A stretch of DNA of 64,000 nucleotides, taken from assembly GCA_003254905.1 (NCBI GenBank), contig QANU01031477.1:764613-828612 (forward strand). Direction: 5' to 3'. Below are positions 12,229 to 24,782 of the stretch, piece by piece. The notes below the pieces were generated by a model. That model saw only the letters and a list, made by a program, of their open reading frames with translations, was not told the origin of the DNA and did not search any database. The translations under genes and the position numbers were made by a program. Source of the DNA: Nissolia schottii. Lineage: Eukaryota; Streptophyta; Magnoliopsida; Fabales; Fabaceae. Each line of letters starts with the position of its first letter. Position 1 is the stretch's first letter.

Positions 12229-12249
12229 GACACACATATATATATTCAG

Positions 12250-14450
12250 GTAGATTCACAAAGATGGATTCACCTCTTTATTTAATGAAATTCAGTTTCA
12301 ATCATTCTCTCCTTTCTTGCATACTGTTCTGTTTTTCTTTCCTAGCTCTGTAGCTTTCTGGTTTCTTTTTGAACCCTGTACTAGAGGATGGGCGGCCGCG
12401 GCTAACAGCGGCCAACAAGTTCTCCTTCATTATTGCCGGAAAGCATCCATTGAAGAGGAGTTAAGCTCCACAAAACACCAACAAATTATCTTTTCTTATT
12501 AAACTAACCACTTAATTTGCTACTATTAATTATTAAGTAACCATGTTTTAGAGTGAGTAATCTTTGCAAATTTACTTTATGTAAAAAGTGAAATAATAAA
12601 TTAGGGGCCAAAATGCAAAATCATAATTTTAATATTTAATTTTTAGGGGATCAAAATCATAAATTTTACCTCATTAATCTCACCCATCAATTCAAATTTT
12701 AACAGCCACGATGGCCTGCACCAACTTGGTCCGAAAACTTACTCCGACCATTGGAGACACGTCCTTACTTATAGTACTTATTTATAAATCTTGAAGGATC
12801 CTTTATTAAAGGAAAAAAAAGGTTGAACTTATCCAATCCAAGGGTTAAGAAACACTTCATATATCTCTTCAAAAATGTCTCATAAATAAATACAAATAAT
12901 TTCTCTACTTTTCAAAAATAGTAGTGTGTATATATGTGTGTGGTGAGCCAATATAATCCTATGGTCAGTGTATAGTCTTGGAAGCTCTTCAAGATCATCT
13001 TGTTAGTGTCCATATATTATGGACCGTTGCTACGTGTCTCTAGTTTGCAGATTAATCATTGTGAAGATATTCCACAATGATGAATGTAGAGAAATTCTTA
13101 TTAGTACAAATCAATGCAAGTCCCATCTGATTCTTCTTGCCGGATCCCTATGGATTATGGTCAATTTTAAGCATCATTTCCGACATATTATTACTATCCA
13201 CATAACCATTATTGAGTTTTACCTGCAAGACATTGCAAGGTCATTCCCACATGCAAGACATAGTATATATATGTATCAATCTCACTCTCGCATTACCTTG
13301 TAAAATCAAACATCCTAATTAAGTGGTTATGAATGCGGTCTAATTCAGACAACAGATACTTTGAAAGTTTGCATATTTGATTTTTGTTTTTATTTCTTGC
13401 GTTTAACTTTTTCTAAAAAAATTTAATAAAGAAAATAGTGAAGATAAATAAATTATTATTTTATTATTTTCTTTTTATAATTTATTATTTCCTTTATAGC
13501 ATCTTCAAACTTAAAAATATATTAAAAACCAAAAAATAAATCAAAAACTAAACGGACTCTTGAAAACTTCTTGTTATACATAATATTAAGTTTATTTTTT
13601 TTTTCCATCTTTTCTAGTAGACTCTCTAACTATATGATGAGACAAGTAATTAATTAATCTGACATCAAAACTTGCATCACGCTTGACAAGGTGACAATTT
13701 GGACCCGCATATATGTTCCTTATCCAGCAGTGTTGTTTGATATGCTTGGCTCTGATCAATATCTCGATCCTTGTTTTGCAATCCAACAACTCGAATCAGT
13801 ACAAAATGTATTGCAAATTAAGGTCTAACTTGGCATGCTTTGGATTGTAGCATTTATCGTTGCCAAACCAGTTATAATAATCATTCTGTACTACTATGGT
13901 GCCTATTTTCATTTTCCAGAATGTGGTATATTAACCTGCATTTTCGCCCGGCGTAGGATAGGTGCTTGTGAGTATAAGTGAAACTTCAGCAAAAGTTTTT
14001 TTATTTTTTTTTCCCATGATGTAATGAAGGCTTAAATTCAATTTGGGCAAGTAAGTATATGGTGAAACACCCGCCGCACAACACGATTTAGATGGATCAA
14101 GCTTTACTTAAATCTCTAAAAATAAAAAAACTTATTGAGACAAAACTCAAGGGAATAAAAAAAAAGAGTACTCACATCTATCCAAATTAAGAGACACAAT
14201 ATTATAATTATAACACCCACCATTTGTCATCCTAGTACCCTGTTTAACACCTAGCGGCCATCTAAGGCCAATTACTATAACATTACACAAAAATGCAAAG
14301 AATCCAACACTCAAATGTAGTACACCGCAATTAGTCCATATTAGAGGAACGTTATTTGTATAATAAAAAGTTTTAGACATTTTAACACTCACTTGTAATA
14401 ACATGAGATCTACTTCTCCCACTTCTTCTCTTTTAACGGTGAATTTATGT
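12250..14450. other. Intergenic, no gene recognised
   Basis: The first 150 bases look like the far half of an LTR-like sequence into which copia inserted. A short GC-rich patch with a NotI-type GCGGCCGC lies near 12395. The rest is AT-rich with only short unconvincing frames. The 15-base word TTGTGAGTATAAGTG occurs at about 13968 and again at about 14453. Confidence 0.4.
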
Positions 14451-14479
14451 TTTTGTGAGTATAAGTGTTAAATGAGTAT

Positions 14480-15590
14480 TGATATTTAACACCTATACAA
14501 AAACCTTATTATTCAATTATTAATCTAGTTAATTAATGGTTAGAGTTTCTATCTTAATCGCAAGACTCTCTTGAGGTTGAACAATCATCTTTATTTAGAA
14601 TGACTATCCAATCTCTTGGTGTAGTCGTAGCTTAATCTATTAAAAGCATGAATGGACGTTTATGAATTTCCCAAAAACGACCAAATTGGTTGTTCAACCT
14701 ATGGTTTCTATAACAGAGCAGAGAATAATTTATTCAATTAGTGGTCAATTAATAAAAACATTAAGAACAACTCAAAGAAATTTAATGAACATTGATAGAA
14801 AAATTGAATAACAAAGAGGTGGTAACATTATCAAAGAAAAGGTTACATCAATGTCCTAATAGAGACTTAGTTAATAATGAAAGATGAAGAAAAGGAAATG
14901 AAACCAGAAAATAAAGGTTCCATGGAGAAACGATGGGAAAACTTGACTTACGGACGAATTGGAATCTCTCCCTCATCATGTCACACCTCAGAGCATTCGT
15001 CTTCGCATCGTGGAGCTCTCCTAGGATTGCTCTACACTTGAAATCTGAATCGATGATGATTTGAGACAAATTGACACTTTAATTTATAGTGGTTGAGCTC
15101 AAAAATGAGACAAAACATGTCAAAATGCGTTATTTGTTGCACTAGGGTTGCATTCGACTACTCGACAGTCCCTCTTGGATGAAAAACAGTTTGGTTTTGT
15201 GTTCGAACCACTCAAGTGATGCTCCAACCACTCGAGCAATTTCCCTTTTTTACATTTTTAACAACTTTGTATTGTTATGGTAAAAATGTCATAACTTTTG
15301 CTATAAACGCTCGATTGAGGTGATCTAAGTCTCAAGTTAAAGCTAAGAATGAGTTCTTCAACTTTTGGATCCAAATCTAAATTCTTTCATCTTTAAGGTG
15401 AAAACTCAATGACAATGTCATAGTGAAACCATTTCAACATTTCAAAGTAGTTTTTTTTGCTCAATCTTCACCTAGTGATCCTTATTATTGAAAATTAATG
15501 AATAAACACCTAGAACTATCCTAAAATATATGAAATGATCTTAAAACTATACGTAAAAACTAAGTAAAATAACTTTCATTAAAAAAGTTA
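14480..15590. mobile_element. LTR-like repeat relic
   Basis: Non-coding sequence related to the nested element at 5450-6962. Both contain GATTGAGGTGAT followed by TTAAAGCTAAGA, then a phrase on the pattern TTCAACTTTTGG / CTACAACTTTGTAG, in the same order and spacing. The boundaries are approximate, since no matching ends or target duplication could be found. It is probably an older, decayed copy of the same or a sister LTR family. Confidence 0.45.
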
Positions 15591-15599
15591 TTACTCTCC

Positions 15600-18019
15600 T
15601 CTTGAGTAAGTAAGCCAGTAATAAAGAAAAATGTGTTCAAAGATTATTTCTCATTTGCAATACACAGAGAAAGATTAATTAGGCCTCAAAAAATTGATTG
15701 CAGTCTGTGTCCATCCATATATGGGTGTTTTCAGTCTTTTTACTTTTCCTGAAGTGTTGCATCAAGAAACTTACTTACTTAACAGGTCCATCTCTTTCTC
15801 GTTAAAATTAACGAGGCATATTATTTTACATGTCATATATTCCAATTAACTGACGTAATTCACATTACTTTAAATTAATTGCATCACAGCTGAGCAAACT
15901 TTACCGAATGAAAAAATATCCATAAAAGTAAAAATATATTTTGTGACTAATAGTTTAGTTTATTACTTTACAAGAACTCAAGTTATTATAAGAAAATTAA
16001 TTACTGCTCCCGATAAATATCCGAGTTCACAAACCTTTGTTGTGAACATTTTTTTTGTTGTTAGTTACATATAGATAGTCTTACCTTATCTTTCTGGTCT
16101 CCCTGCCCCTAAACCAGATCATGGCTATATAGAACCATCTTTTTCTTTATGAAAGTGACTTTTATTGCTGGCACTTAAAAAGAATAGGGTCCACTGCCCA
16201 ATTGATATTTGTTTGATTGGATGGCTGGTCAAAAGCAAAATTAATACCAACCCTCTTTAAAATCATCATCAGATTCATTGATCCGTTTTTTTGTGAGGCC
16301 ACACAGAGAGAAATAATTGAAACATTCTGTGAGAGCCACTTGACAATCCTTGACTTGGAACGTTCTTGAGAAAGAAAAAAAGGAATGCGAACTTGTGCGG
16401 CCTTGTTGGTTGCCCCATCACTGTTTTTAGATTGTTTTCTTGCCATCCTTGCTCTACTCAAAGCACATGATGGATCGGATTTAGATTTTTTAAAGTAATC
16501 ATAATCCCTCTAGAATGAAGGGTGTGTTTCCTCAAATCATTTGGTGTGATTCATATATAATACAATTTGTTGATTTAAAAATACTCACTCCTCACTTTAT
16601 TGTTTTAGAGGAACTTTCATGATAAAGGACTCAAATCCCAGTTAATCACTGTCAGCATGTGTATGTATTATGGGACACAAATTTCTCGTTGGCCATTCCA
16701 CTCTCAGTTTTAACTAAACCCATATTTGGCACTAGTTACTTTTAAAACGAGTCCATTTCTATAACTTACTCGAGGATATCCAATCAATGTATTGAATTGA
16801 ATATTTTAAATAAAAAAAGAGAATTGAATTGAAATTATTGAAGAGTTAGATATACTTTTACATTTTTACAGTACAGATAAATTCAGTTTTAAAAATCCTT
16901 ATCCCCAACATTACACTTTCCTTGACACTTTTTTCACGAATTAAATTCTTAGATTAGATCTTGAGAAATTATAGGGTGTTTCTGAGATTCTTAGACTAGA
17001 GTGTTTTTTTATTTTATTTTAATTTATTTTTTTGTGTGTGTGAGGCCACCACCACTAAAGAGGATTTTATGTTTTGAGAAGACTAAAGAGCATTTTTTTC
17101 CTCTTCTTTATGGTTCGGGTAGACTTAAAATAGAGTTGAAATGCTAATAGAGCATGGCAATAGCATGTGGATGAGGTAGCTGTCAAAGCTCTTATTTCAC
17201 GTTGTAGCCATTTTACTTTTCAGCGTCCTACATTACTTTTTCATTTTCGGTCCAAGCGTCATACAACTTTAGGCACGAAACCAAGGACGATATAGTAGCC
17301 CACCAGAAGTCGGGCCCATCTATTGGACTGGTTTATGTGGTTCAAGTCATGGAATTTATTAAAATTGTACTCTACTTCAAACTATATCTAAAATTACACT
17401 TTTTCTTAATTTTTTTTATTGTGTTTGATCACTAATGAGTTAATTAAAAAGTTTCTGCTTTTTATTTCCTTTGTTCACTATTTAACCTGGGATTGGTTTA
17501 ATTTTTGTTTTTATTTCATGTGTTTTATGATCTTAATATTTTGTGAAAGAAAAAGTATGAAAAAATAAAAATAGTTTTATTCTTTAATTTTTTTTTTTAC
17601 TATTTCATGCACAAATTTTTGAAAACAGACTTAGGAAAATGAAATAAAAACTTAACAAATTATTAGTGATGTCACACTTAAAATTTAAAGTGAAATGCAA
17701 TTTTTTTTACGTATTTTAAGTAATGTTTAGTAAGCGTCTCAGAAAAAAAATATATGAAAATACAAGGACAGTAGAAACACATTTTTTGTGTCTCTTCATT
17801 TTAGAGATACAAAAATTAGCTTAAAAATCATTTGTAATCATGTCTCCTGTATTCCTCTTTCTTGTATGTATAAAAAATAGTTAAAAAATAATCTCAAGAT
17901 AAAGACATTTTTAAATTTTATGTTTTATGTTTTTGTTTTCTTCTTTAAACATGTTTCTGTCTCTATTGTCTTTTTATTTTGTTTCTCAAAATGCTTATAA
18001 ACATAGTTATCAAAATCGT
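15600..18019. other. Intergenic, no gene recognised
   Basis: AT-rich sequence up to the assembly gap. I see no protein-like frame, tRNA or defined transposon end. Confidence 0.4.
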
Positions 18020-18794
18020 NNNNNNNNNNNNNNNNNNNNNNNNNNNNNNNNNNNNNNNNNNNNNNNNNNNNNNNNNNNNNNNNNNNNNNNNNNNNNNNNN
18101 NNNNNNNNNNNNNNNNNNNNNNNNNNNNNNNNNNNNNNNNNNNNNNNNNNNNNNNNNNNNNNNNNNNNNNNNNNNNNNNNNNNNNNNNNNNNNNNNNNNN
18201 NNNNNNNNNNNNNNNNNNNNNNNNNNNNNNNNNNNNNNNNNNNNNNNNNNNNNNNNNNNNNNNNNNNNNNNNNNNNNNNNNNNNNNNNNNNNNNNNNNNN
18301 NNNNNNNNNNNNNNNNNNNNNNNNNNNNNNNNNNNNNNNNNNNNNNNNNNNNNNNNNNNNNNNNNNNNNNNNNNNNNNNNNNNNNNNNNNNNNNNNNNNN
18401 NNNNNNNNNNNNNNNNNNNNNNNNNNNNNNNNNNNNNNNNNNNNNNNNNNNNNNNNNNNNNNNNNNNNNNNNNNNNNNNNNNNNNNNNNNNNNNNNNNNN
18501 NNNNNNNNNNNNNNNNNNNNNNNNNNNNNNNNNNNNNNNNNNNNNNNNNNNNNNNNNNNNNNNNNNNNNNNNNNNNNNNNNNNNNNNNNNNNNNNNNNNN
18601 NNNNNNNNNNNNNNNNNNNNNNNNNNNNNNNNNNNNNNNNNNNNNNNNNNNNNNNNNNNNNNNNNNNNNNNNNNNNNNNNNNNNNNNNNNNNNNNNNNNN
18701 NNNNNNNNNNNNNNNNNNNNNNNNNNNNNNNNNNNNNNNNNNNNNNNNNNNNNNNNNNNNNNNNNNNNNNNNNNNNNNNNNNNNNNNNNNNNNN
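18020..18794. other. Assembly gap (775 N)
   Basis: An unbroken run of 775 N. Apparent open frames across it are artefacts. The true size may differ from the N count. Confidence 1.
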
Positions 18795-21228
18795 TATAAA
18801 AACTACATGTGTATTGACGTTCCACAGTATTCAATATTCATACAATCACTAGCTGTTAAAAATTTGGATTAGTTTTGTTTGTTCATTGTGTTTGTCGTTT
18901 GCCGTAGCACACAAATAATAAACACTGAATTATACAGTAGCCAATCCAAGCTGTGATAAGTGATTGAATAGTACCGTGCATGCATGTGTCGTTCTGTTCT
19001 ATATGCTAACATTAACTGCCCGTTTTACTCATTTATATTTTACACAAAATCTCTCTTTTAAAATATTGGGGACAAATTAACTAGTCCAAGCAGGTCATGA
19101 AAGCGAATTTTAAGTCCTTACGCATGTAAAATAAAATAATTTAATCTCTCATTATTCAAGATATAGGGAGTATTTTAATTCCTAATTTAAAGACTAAAAT
19201 GTTTAATTATACAGCTATGTTTGTTACCAAAAACAACATGATAGAGGATAGAGATACAGAAAATTATTGTCTCTACCGGCAAAAAAAGTTTTGTCCCTTC
19301 TACCTCAACTCTAATGAAACACAAAAAATACAATTTTTATCTTCGTGTCTCTATACCTCTATCCTATTATCAATACCAAACGTACATGGACCAAATTTCG
19401 TATTTTGTCTACGGTATCACGCAATAGTTTGTGATCCATCACATACTAGATTGGGCAGCTACTAACTCCTCACACTTCTTCTTTCATAACAGCTAGGCAA
19501 TCAATTTAAAGAAATGCTTCAAGTGAGAAAGAAAGGACCTTTTTCATCTTTGCAAGCAAAGGATTCGAGATAAGATTGGATGATGAGAGATCATTCATAC
19601 CATAATCAGTGCAGATTTGAGCTTTAAGCTACTTTTTCGTACATATCATCAATGTAACTTCAATTTATGTCGTTGTCTTTATCGATATTCTTATATGACA
19701 TTCCTATCTTTAACAAAATCTCAAAGTAGGTGTGTACAATTTTTATTGGATACAAAATAAAGCATACTTTGAAATGTAAATTGATGTTAATGTTAATTAT
19801 CAGAGTTGGATTTTGATAAATTTGTGGTTTACTTTCCAATTGGTTTTGCAATGGTCTAAACCACAAGGTATGTTAGATTTCGTGATCATGAGATAATTAC
19901 ACGAAGGCCTGAGATGACCTGTGATTATAACGCTGCCTATAAAAGCAATAATGATACATTTGTCACTCAAATAAGCCATTGACAAATACATAGTCAGCAC
20001 AACCATTACTCAGTGTCGTAAACACATAATTATGAACCACATAATTATGTTTTGCCTAGGTAATGGTTACTGTTACAAGATATTTTAATGGACAGAATCA
20101 CAGTGACCCCCTCCCAGTATATACAAGAGCCTTTCTCCTGTTTAGGGATAAGATATGAAATCTAACCATTATTCACCTCATACTAAAAAAACATTAACTT
20201 GAGCGTAAGAATGTCTTTTGCAGATACCTCTATCGTCATCTAAGACTGTCAACAACCATCAACCATCATCTTCACCATCTTAAATGTTCTCAGAGTCAAT
20301 CTGAGATTCAAGTTGCAGGGTACATCTCAGAATTGTCTATAACAGATTTTAATGTATCAATGTACTAAAAACGAAAATTCTTATTAATATTTATCTATCA
20401 TGTCTTAAGCATCTCATATTTTTCACACAATGCTTTACTAAGGTCTGTTTATTCTTCCCTTAATAGTTTTTTTTTCTTTCTTTTACATGTAGCAATATAG
20501 TACTTATTTGTTGTTCACACATGTTACTTTTACGTTAGCCACTATGATTGATCAAATGATAAAGCGTTTGGATAATATGTATAAAATTCTAGGTTTTAAC
20601 CTTATTAAATATAATTTCTGAAGTAAGAAAAAAAAAAAGAACATTACTTTTACATCGATCACTACATAATATATGTTGATTGCAATATAAGTTGATTTCT
20701 CATTTTGTTCCTCAATGTTAATTTCTTTTGCTTTTTTAGATTTATAATTCAATGTATCTAAACGACGTATATAATACAACTCTCTTCGCATAATATTAAT
20801 TGATTATTACTTATATTAATTATTATCAAATAATGTTTGTTGATCACAAATAAATATATAACAACCAAAATTCAATATGTAAGTATATTTTTTTCATATA
20901 ATTACGTGCAAAAGAAAGAGAGAGAACAAAAAAAGCAAAGGTAGTTGCACCACAAGAAATGATGATTAAGCAGCACACAGAATTCTAACCGTGAGTTCGT
21001 ATAGGGGGTGGCCGTGATTGCCATCACACCTTTAGCTGACACAATTAACACCAATTGACTTCGTACAGTAAAATAATAATAATAATAATAATAATATAAA
21101 GGGTAAATAATAGAAAATAAATAAATAAAAAAAGTACAAATAAAATGCCAAACTCTCTTTACACACAATGTATGATATCTCAAAATGTCACAAGAAACTG
21201 GGAGAACTTAAGTTGCTACTTTAATTAA
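18795..21228. other. Intergenic downstream of the LAX3-like gene
   Basis: AT-rich, no convincing gene. An AAT microsatellite lies at about 21068-21096. The 3' untranslated region of the minus-strand auxin carrier gene should occupy the last few hundred bases, but no clear poly(A) signal was chosen. Confidence 0.4.
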
Positions 21229-23820
21229 TTAAGGCTTGTGAGGGGGACACTGATAGCACTTGGCAAATAGGCCAAATGTGTCAATTTGGTGTATGAAATT
21301 GAGCATGCTTGCCCATCCTCCCAACCCAAATCCTACCACCAACACCCACACCACCACAAACACATTCATGGAGTACAATCCCACCCAACCTCCTAACTTT
21401 GATGGTGGTCTCTCTATAGCATTCTGTTAACAACGAAAGAAAAATATAAGAAGATTGAAGAAATGCAGCATATATAAGAATTTATGAAACAAGAGATTAT
21501 GTGTGTTGATCTAACCTCCCTAGCAGGTGCTGAAGCAAAGGTAACCATGTGAGCCAATGCAGGAATAATGTAAACGGTGAAGCTGACAAGGAGGGATCCA
21601 ACGGTTGAGTTGATGGGACCAAAGAAAGGGAATATGATTGCAAGGAACCATATTGGGATCACCACAGGGAGTCTTGCCAACGCCCTCTTGAACAGACTCT
21701 TGGTCTCATGAACACCAATGAATTTCTCCCACACAAAGTATAGAGGGGTGCAAGCAAATCCAAAAGTTATGAACTGCCCACAAATCCAAAAGATAAAAAT
21801 AAAAATAAAAAATTAGTCCTTTAATTAAAACTACTTGCCTTGGCTTCTAATTAAAAATTAATATTGCGGCAAATACAATTCTCGCAGTTTTAGAAGATTA
21901 AACATTAAAAGCTATTCTCCTTGTTTACAAGAATGGCTCTTAAAAATAAGATTTGTATATTTATTTATCGAGCCTCCAATAACTTGTTGCTGTTAAAAAT
22001 TAAAACTATACAAATGTATAAGAAGATTTATTTATGATAATTAACCTGATGGATGAGCATGAGAATGACAGCGGTGTCTCTGAAGCCTGTCCTAGGGAGC
22101 AAAGAGAGGGCATTGGAATGGGTGAGGAGCATGTCCCCAAATGCCCAATACACTGCAGATGCTGATGGCAGTGTTAGTGTCAGCACATACAGCGTTGCTA
22201 TCAGATATATCATCTTAAACTTCTGTGGCTTCCACATTGCATGCATTATTTCCCTGCAATATCAAAATTAGTATAATACATATCTGTCAGATTCATATGT
22301 GAAGCACATGAAGATTTAACTTTTCCAAAGCGTGTATATATGTATACACACACACACACACATTCAATTTGTAATCCCAATATATATAAATTAAAAGTTA
22401 GGACAAAGTTCTCCTTTTTAATTTCTCAATATATATGTAACTTTATATTAAGCTTTGGAGTGCTCACACAGTAACAGCATGTCCACCAAAAGTGTAGAGA
22501 ATGTTGGTAGCACCGGTGAAGTAGAGAACCAATTTGGCTGGCCCTGAGTGCTTCACTCCCTCAACCTTCAAAAAGATAATCATACAGATTGAATATAATT
22601 AAGAACATAAAACAGAAAACAATTAATAATATAAAAAATTCACATGCATTATTATGCACAGGAATCATTATTCCTAATTTTACCTGTCCATGGAGAAGGG
22701 AAGCAATGGTCATGTACCATGCTGTGTAGGTGGTCATCATGAGGCCCAAGAATGACCAGATTCTATAATTGTGGAAAGAAGGGATGAAGACTGTTGTTGC
22801 ACAGCAGGCTCCAAATATGTAAGTCCAAGTTCTCTTGTCCAGATTGTCGTTTATGTAGTATATGTTACTGCAAAAGCATACCATAAAAAAAATATTAAAA
22901 ATAAAATTTAAGCTACAAGCTGCTCCATCCATGATAATTGTCACTTGTTGAAAATCATACATTATTAAATCAACGGTATCTGCGAAATCACTTGACAAAA
23001 GTGGTATAGTCTTACAAGATATATTGATTTAATAATGTATCGAGGCATATTATGATGTCCTGGTGGGCTGAGAATAATGATTCACCTTGCACAAGCAATT
23101 AATTGAATCACTGATCCAAACAGAAGGAAAGTACAGTTGAAAAAGAGGCCGAGGTTCCTCCAGTGTTTGCCTAGAAGTCCATCAAGAACTTCAAACCACT
23201 GAGAAACAAACAAAAAATCAAAGCAAACAAGATTTAGAAGAATCTAAAGTAAAAAAAACAAAGGGAAAAGGAAGAAGAAGAATATGAACTAGTACAGTAC
23301 TATAATTAAGGCGGCAATAATAGTAATCATAATCAATCACTCACTCACCTGGATCACATGGTTCCTGAAATCAACTTTTTCTCTCTCCTTTCTGGTTCTG
23401 TACTCAACATAAAGGACACTGATAAGGTAAGCAGTCCAGCTTCCCATCAGTCCATAAAAAAGCTGAAATATGATCCCAGATACCATCCCCAATTGTGAAA
23501 ATGAATATGGTAATGTCAATAGCACTTGTGCAACCTGCATTCAATCAAATCCAACAAAACAAGTAATTAAATAATTATGAACATTTTTTGGTTTCATAGA
23601 AGAAAAAAAAAATAGTACATAATCAAAGGCTATGTGATATATGATTAATTCAAGAGTATAGTGCCTGATTAGAAGCACAGCTAAACCATGCATCATAGAC
23701 AGAGCCACCATGCCAGAAGAGCCTAGACAATTTGGTAGTAGCAGACTTGGAATCTTCCTCTTCCCTCTCCATTTCTAAGTAGTTCCCTGCTACAACGGTC
23801 TCAACCTTCTCAGAAGCCAT
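21229..23820 (-). CDS. LAX3: Auxin influx carrier, LAX3 type
   Basis: A proton-coupled plasma-membrane symporter of the AUX1/LAX (amino acid/auxin permease) family that imports indole-acetic acid. Eight exons on the minus strand: 23665-23820, 23349-23534, 23086-23198, 22684-22867, 22468-22565, 22046-22253, 21516-21773, 21229-21423, giving 465 residues. Family blocks are present throughout: DAWFSCASNQVAQVLLTLPY, SWTAYLISVLYVEYRTRKER, NYRIWSFLGL, TGATNILYTFGGHAVTVEIM and FFGPINSTVGSLLVSFTVYI. The N-terminus (residues 9-20, VVAGNYLEMERE) and the short C-terminus KCYQCPPHKP match Arabidopsis LAX3 rather than AUX1, LAX1 or LAX2. About ten hydrophobic segments are visible. Intron 1 begins GC rather than GT; the other introns are GT-AG. 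No frame damage is seen. An upstream TATA box lies at 23992-24000. The function is inferred from the family; the LAX3 assignment rests on recalled sequences. Confidence 0.96.
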
Positions 23821-23991
23821 TGTAATTGTTGTTGTTTATTATCTCCCTTCAAGTGTTGTAGAGGCTGAGATGGGAAAAATTAAAAAGAAAGAAATAAGGG
23901 ACTATAGTTAAGTAACTAAAGATAGATATATATGAGAAGTGCTTCTTCTTTTTCACTTTGCACTTCTTATGGAACACTTCCTTCCCTTTCC

Positions 23992-24000
23992 TTATATAAA
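23992..24000 (-). promoter_or_regulatory. Probable TATA box of the LAX3-like gene
   Basis: On the minus strand the sequence reads TTTATATAAG about 170 bp upstream of the start codon, a plausible distance for a TATA box plus a 130-base leader. It follows a pyrimidine-rich stretch. Not experimentally supported here. Confidence 0.55.
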
Positions 24001-24612
24001 CTTTTTTTTGTCAGCAGTGTTAGTACTGAATGGCCCTAGTGGGGACCTTGCTTGGTTTCACATGTAGTCACCTTTTTTCTATTTTCTCTTTCTCTCACCA
24101 ATTACTATTGTGAAGGTGCAACTTCGTCATCATCGTTTTTTGTAGGCTCTAATATGGGCCATTGGCTAGCTGCAGTGCACGAGCGGGCTGGCCCACCATT
24201 GAGCCCTATTCTCCTCCTTTAATCTTATACAGCACATGCACACTGATTGACCATGAATGTGTACAGCCATAGAAAAAAGAAAACAACTAATGTTATTTGC
24301 ACTACTTTGGTCGAGAAATTATTGTATGGTTATCAAGGTAGAAATCTAAGGATAGATTTTTTTTTAATGGTTGTCAATTTTGTACATTTTGTAGCTGCTC
24401 TCTTAAAAACCCTAGCATAGCAATTCACATCGCCGCTTCAACATCTCTTGAGGGAGAATCGCCCCATGGAGGTGGTTTCACCTCTCCATGGTGGTTCGGT
24501 GACCCCTCACCCCCATTCGTTTCTTTTTTCTATCTTTTTCTTTGTTTGTATCATCCCCATTTTATCAAGTTTGTGTTTGATTACTCTTTAGATGAGTTTT
24601 TTTTTTGCTTGT
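24001..24612. other. Intergenic upstream of the LAX3-like gene
   Basis: Presumed distal promoter of the auxin carrier gene, then repeat-like sequence. A short imperfect hairpin (CCATGGAGGTGG ... CACCTCTCCATGG) lies at about 24463-24492. No gene recognised. Confidence 0.35.
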
Positions 24613-24777
24613 TAATAGAGTTAATTAAAGACTTCTAATTATCCTCTCATGTAAGCTATTTATAGCATGTGCTAGTTAGAAGTTAGTTAAACGGCTATGA
24701 CAGTTGGCAGAGTTAGATGAATAACTATAAACAACTTACATGACAGGATAATTAAAAGTCTTTAATTAACTCTATTA
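24613..24777. mobile_element. Hairpin MITE with long inverted repeats
   Basis: 165 bp starting TAATAGAGTTAATT and ending with its complement. The two arms, each about 53 bases (24613-24665 and 24726-24777), pair with only about four mismatches, and the loop is about 60 bases. The 5-bp direct repeat CTTGT (24608-24612 and 24778-24782) fits a target duplication. It has no coding capacity. A transcript could fold into a long near-perfect stem, so small-RNA production is possible. The superfamily is not assigned. Confidence 0.75.
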
Positions 24778-24782
24778 CTTGT

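Noticed and set aside
12012..12353. Open frames containing repeated YIHT
   Set aside because: They are a translation of the TACA microsatellite and the LTR.
17927..18872. Three long open frames crossing 18020-18794
   Set aside because: They consist of N translated as X and have no sequence content.
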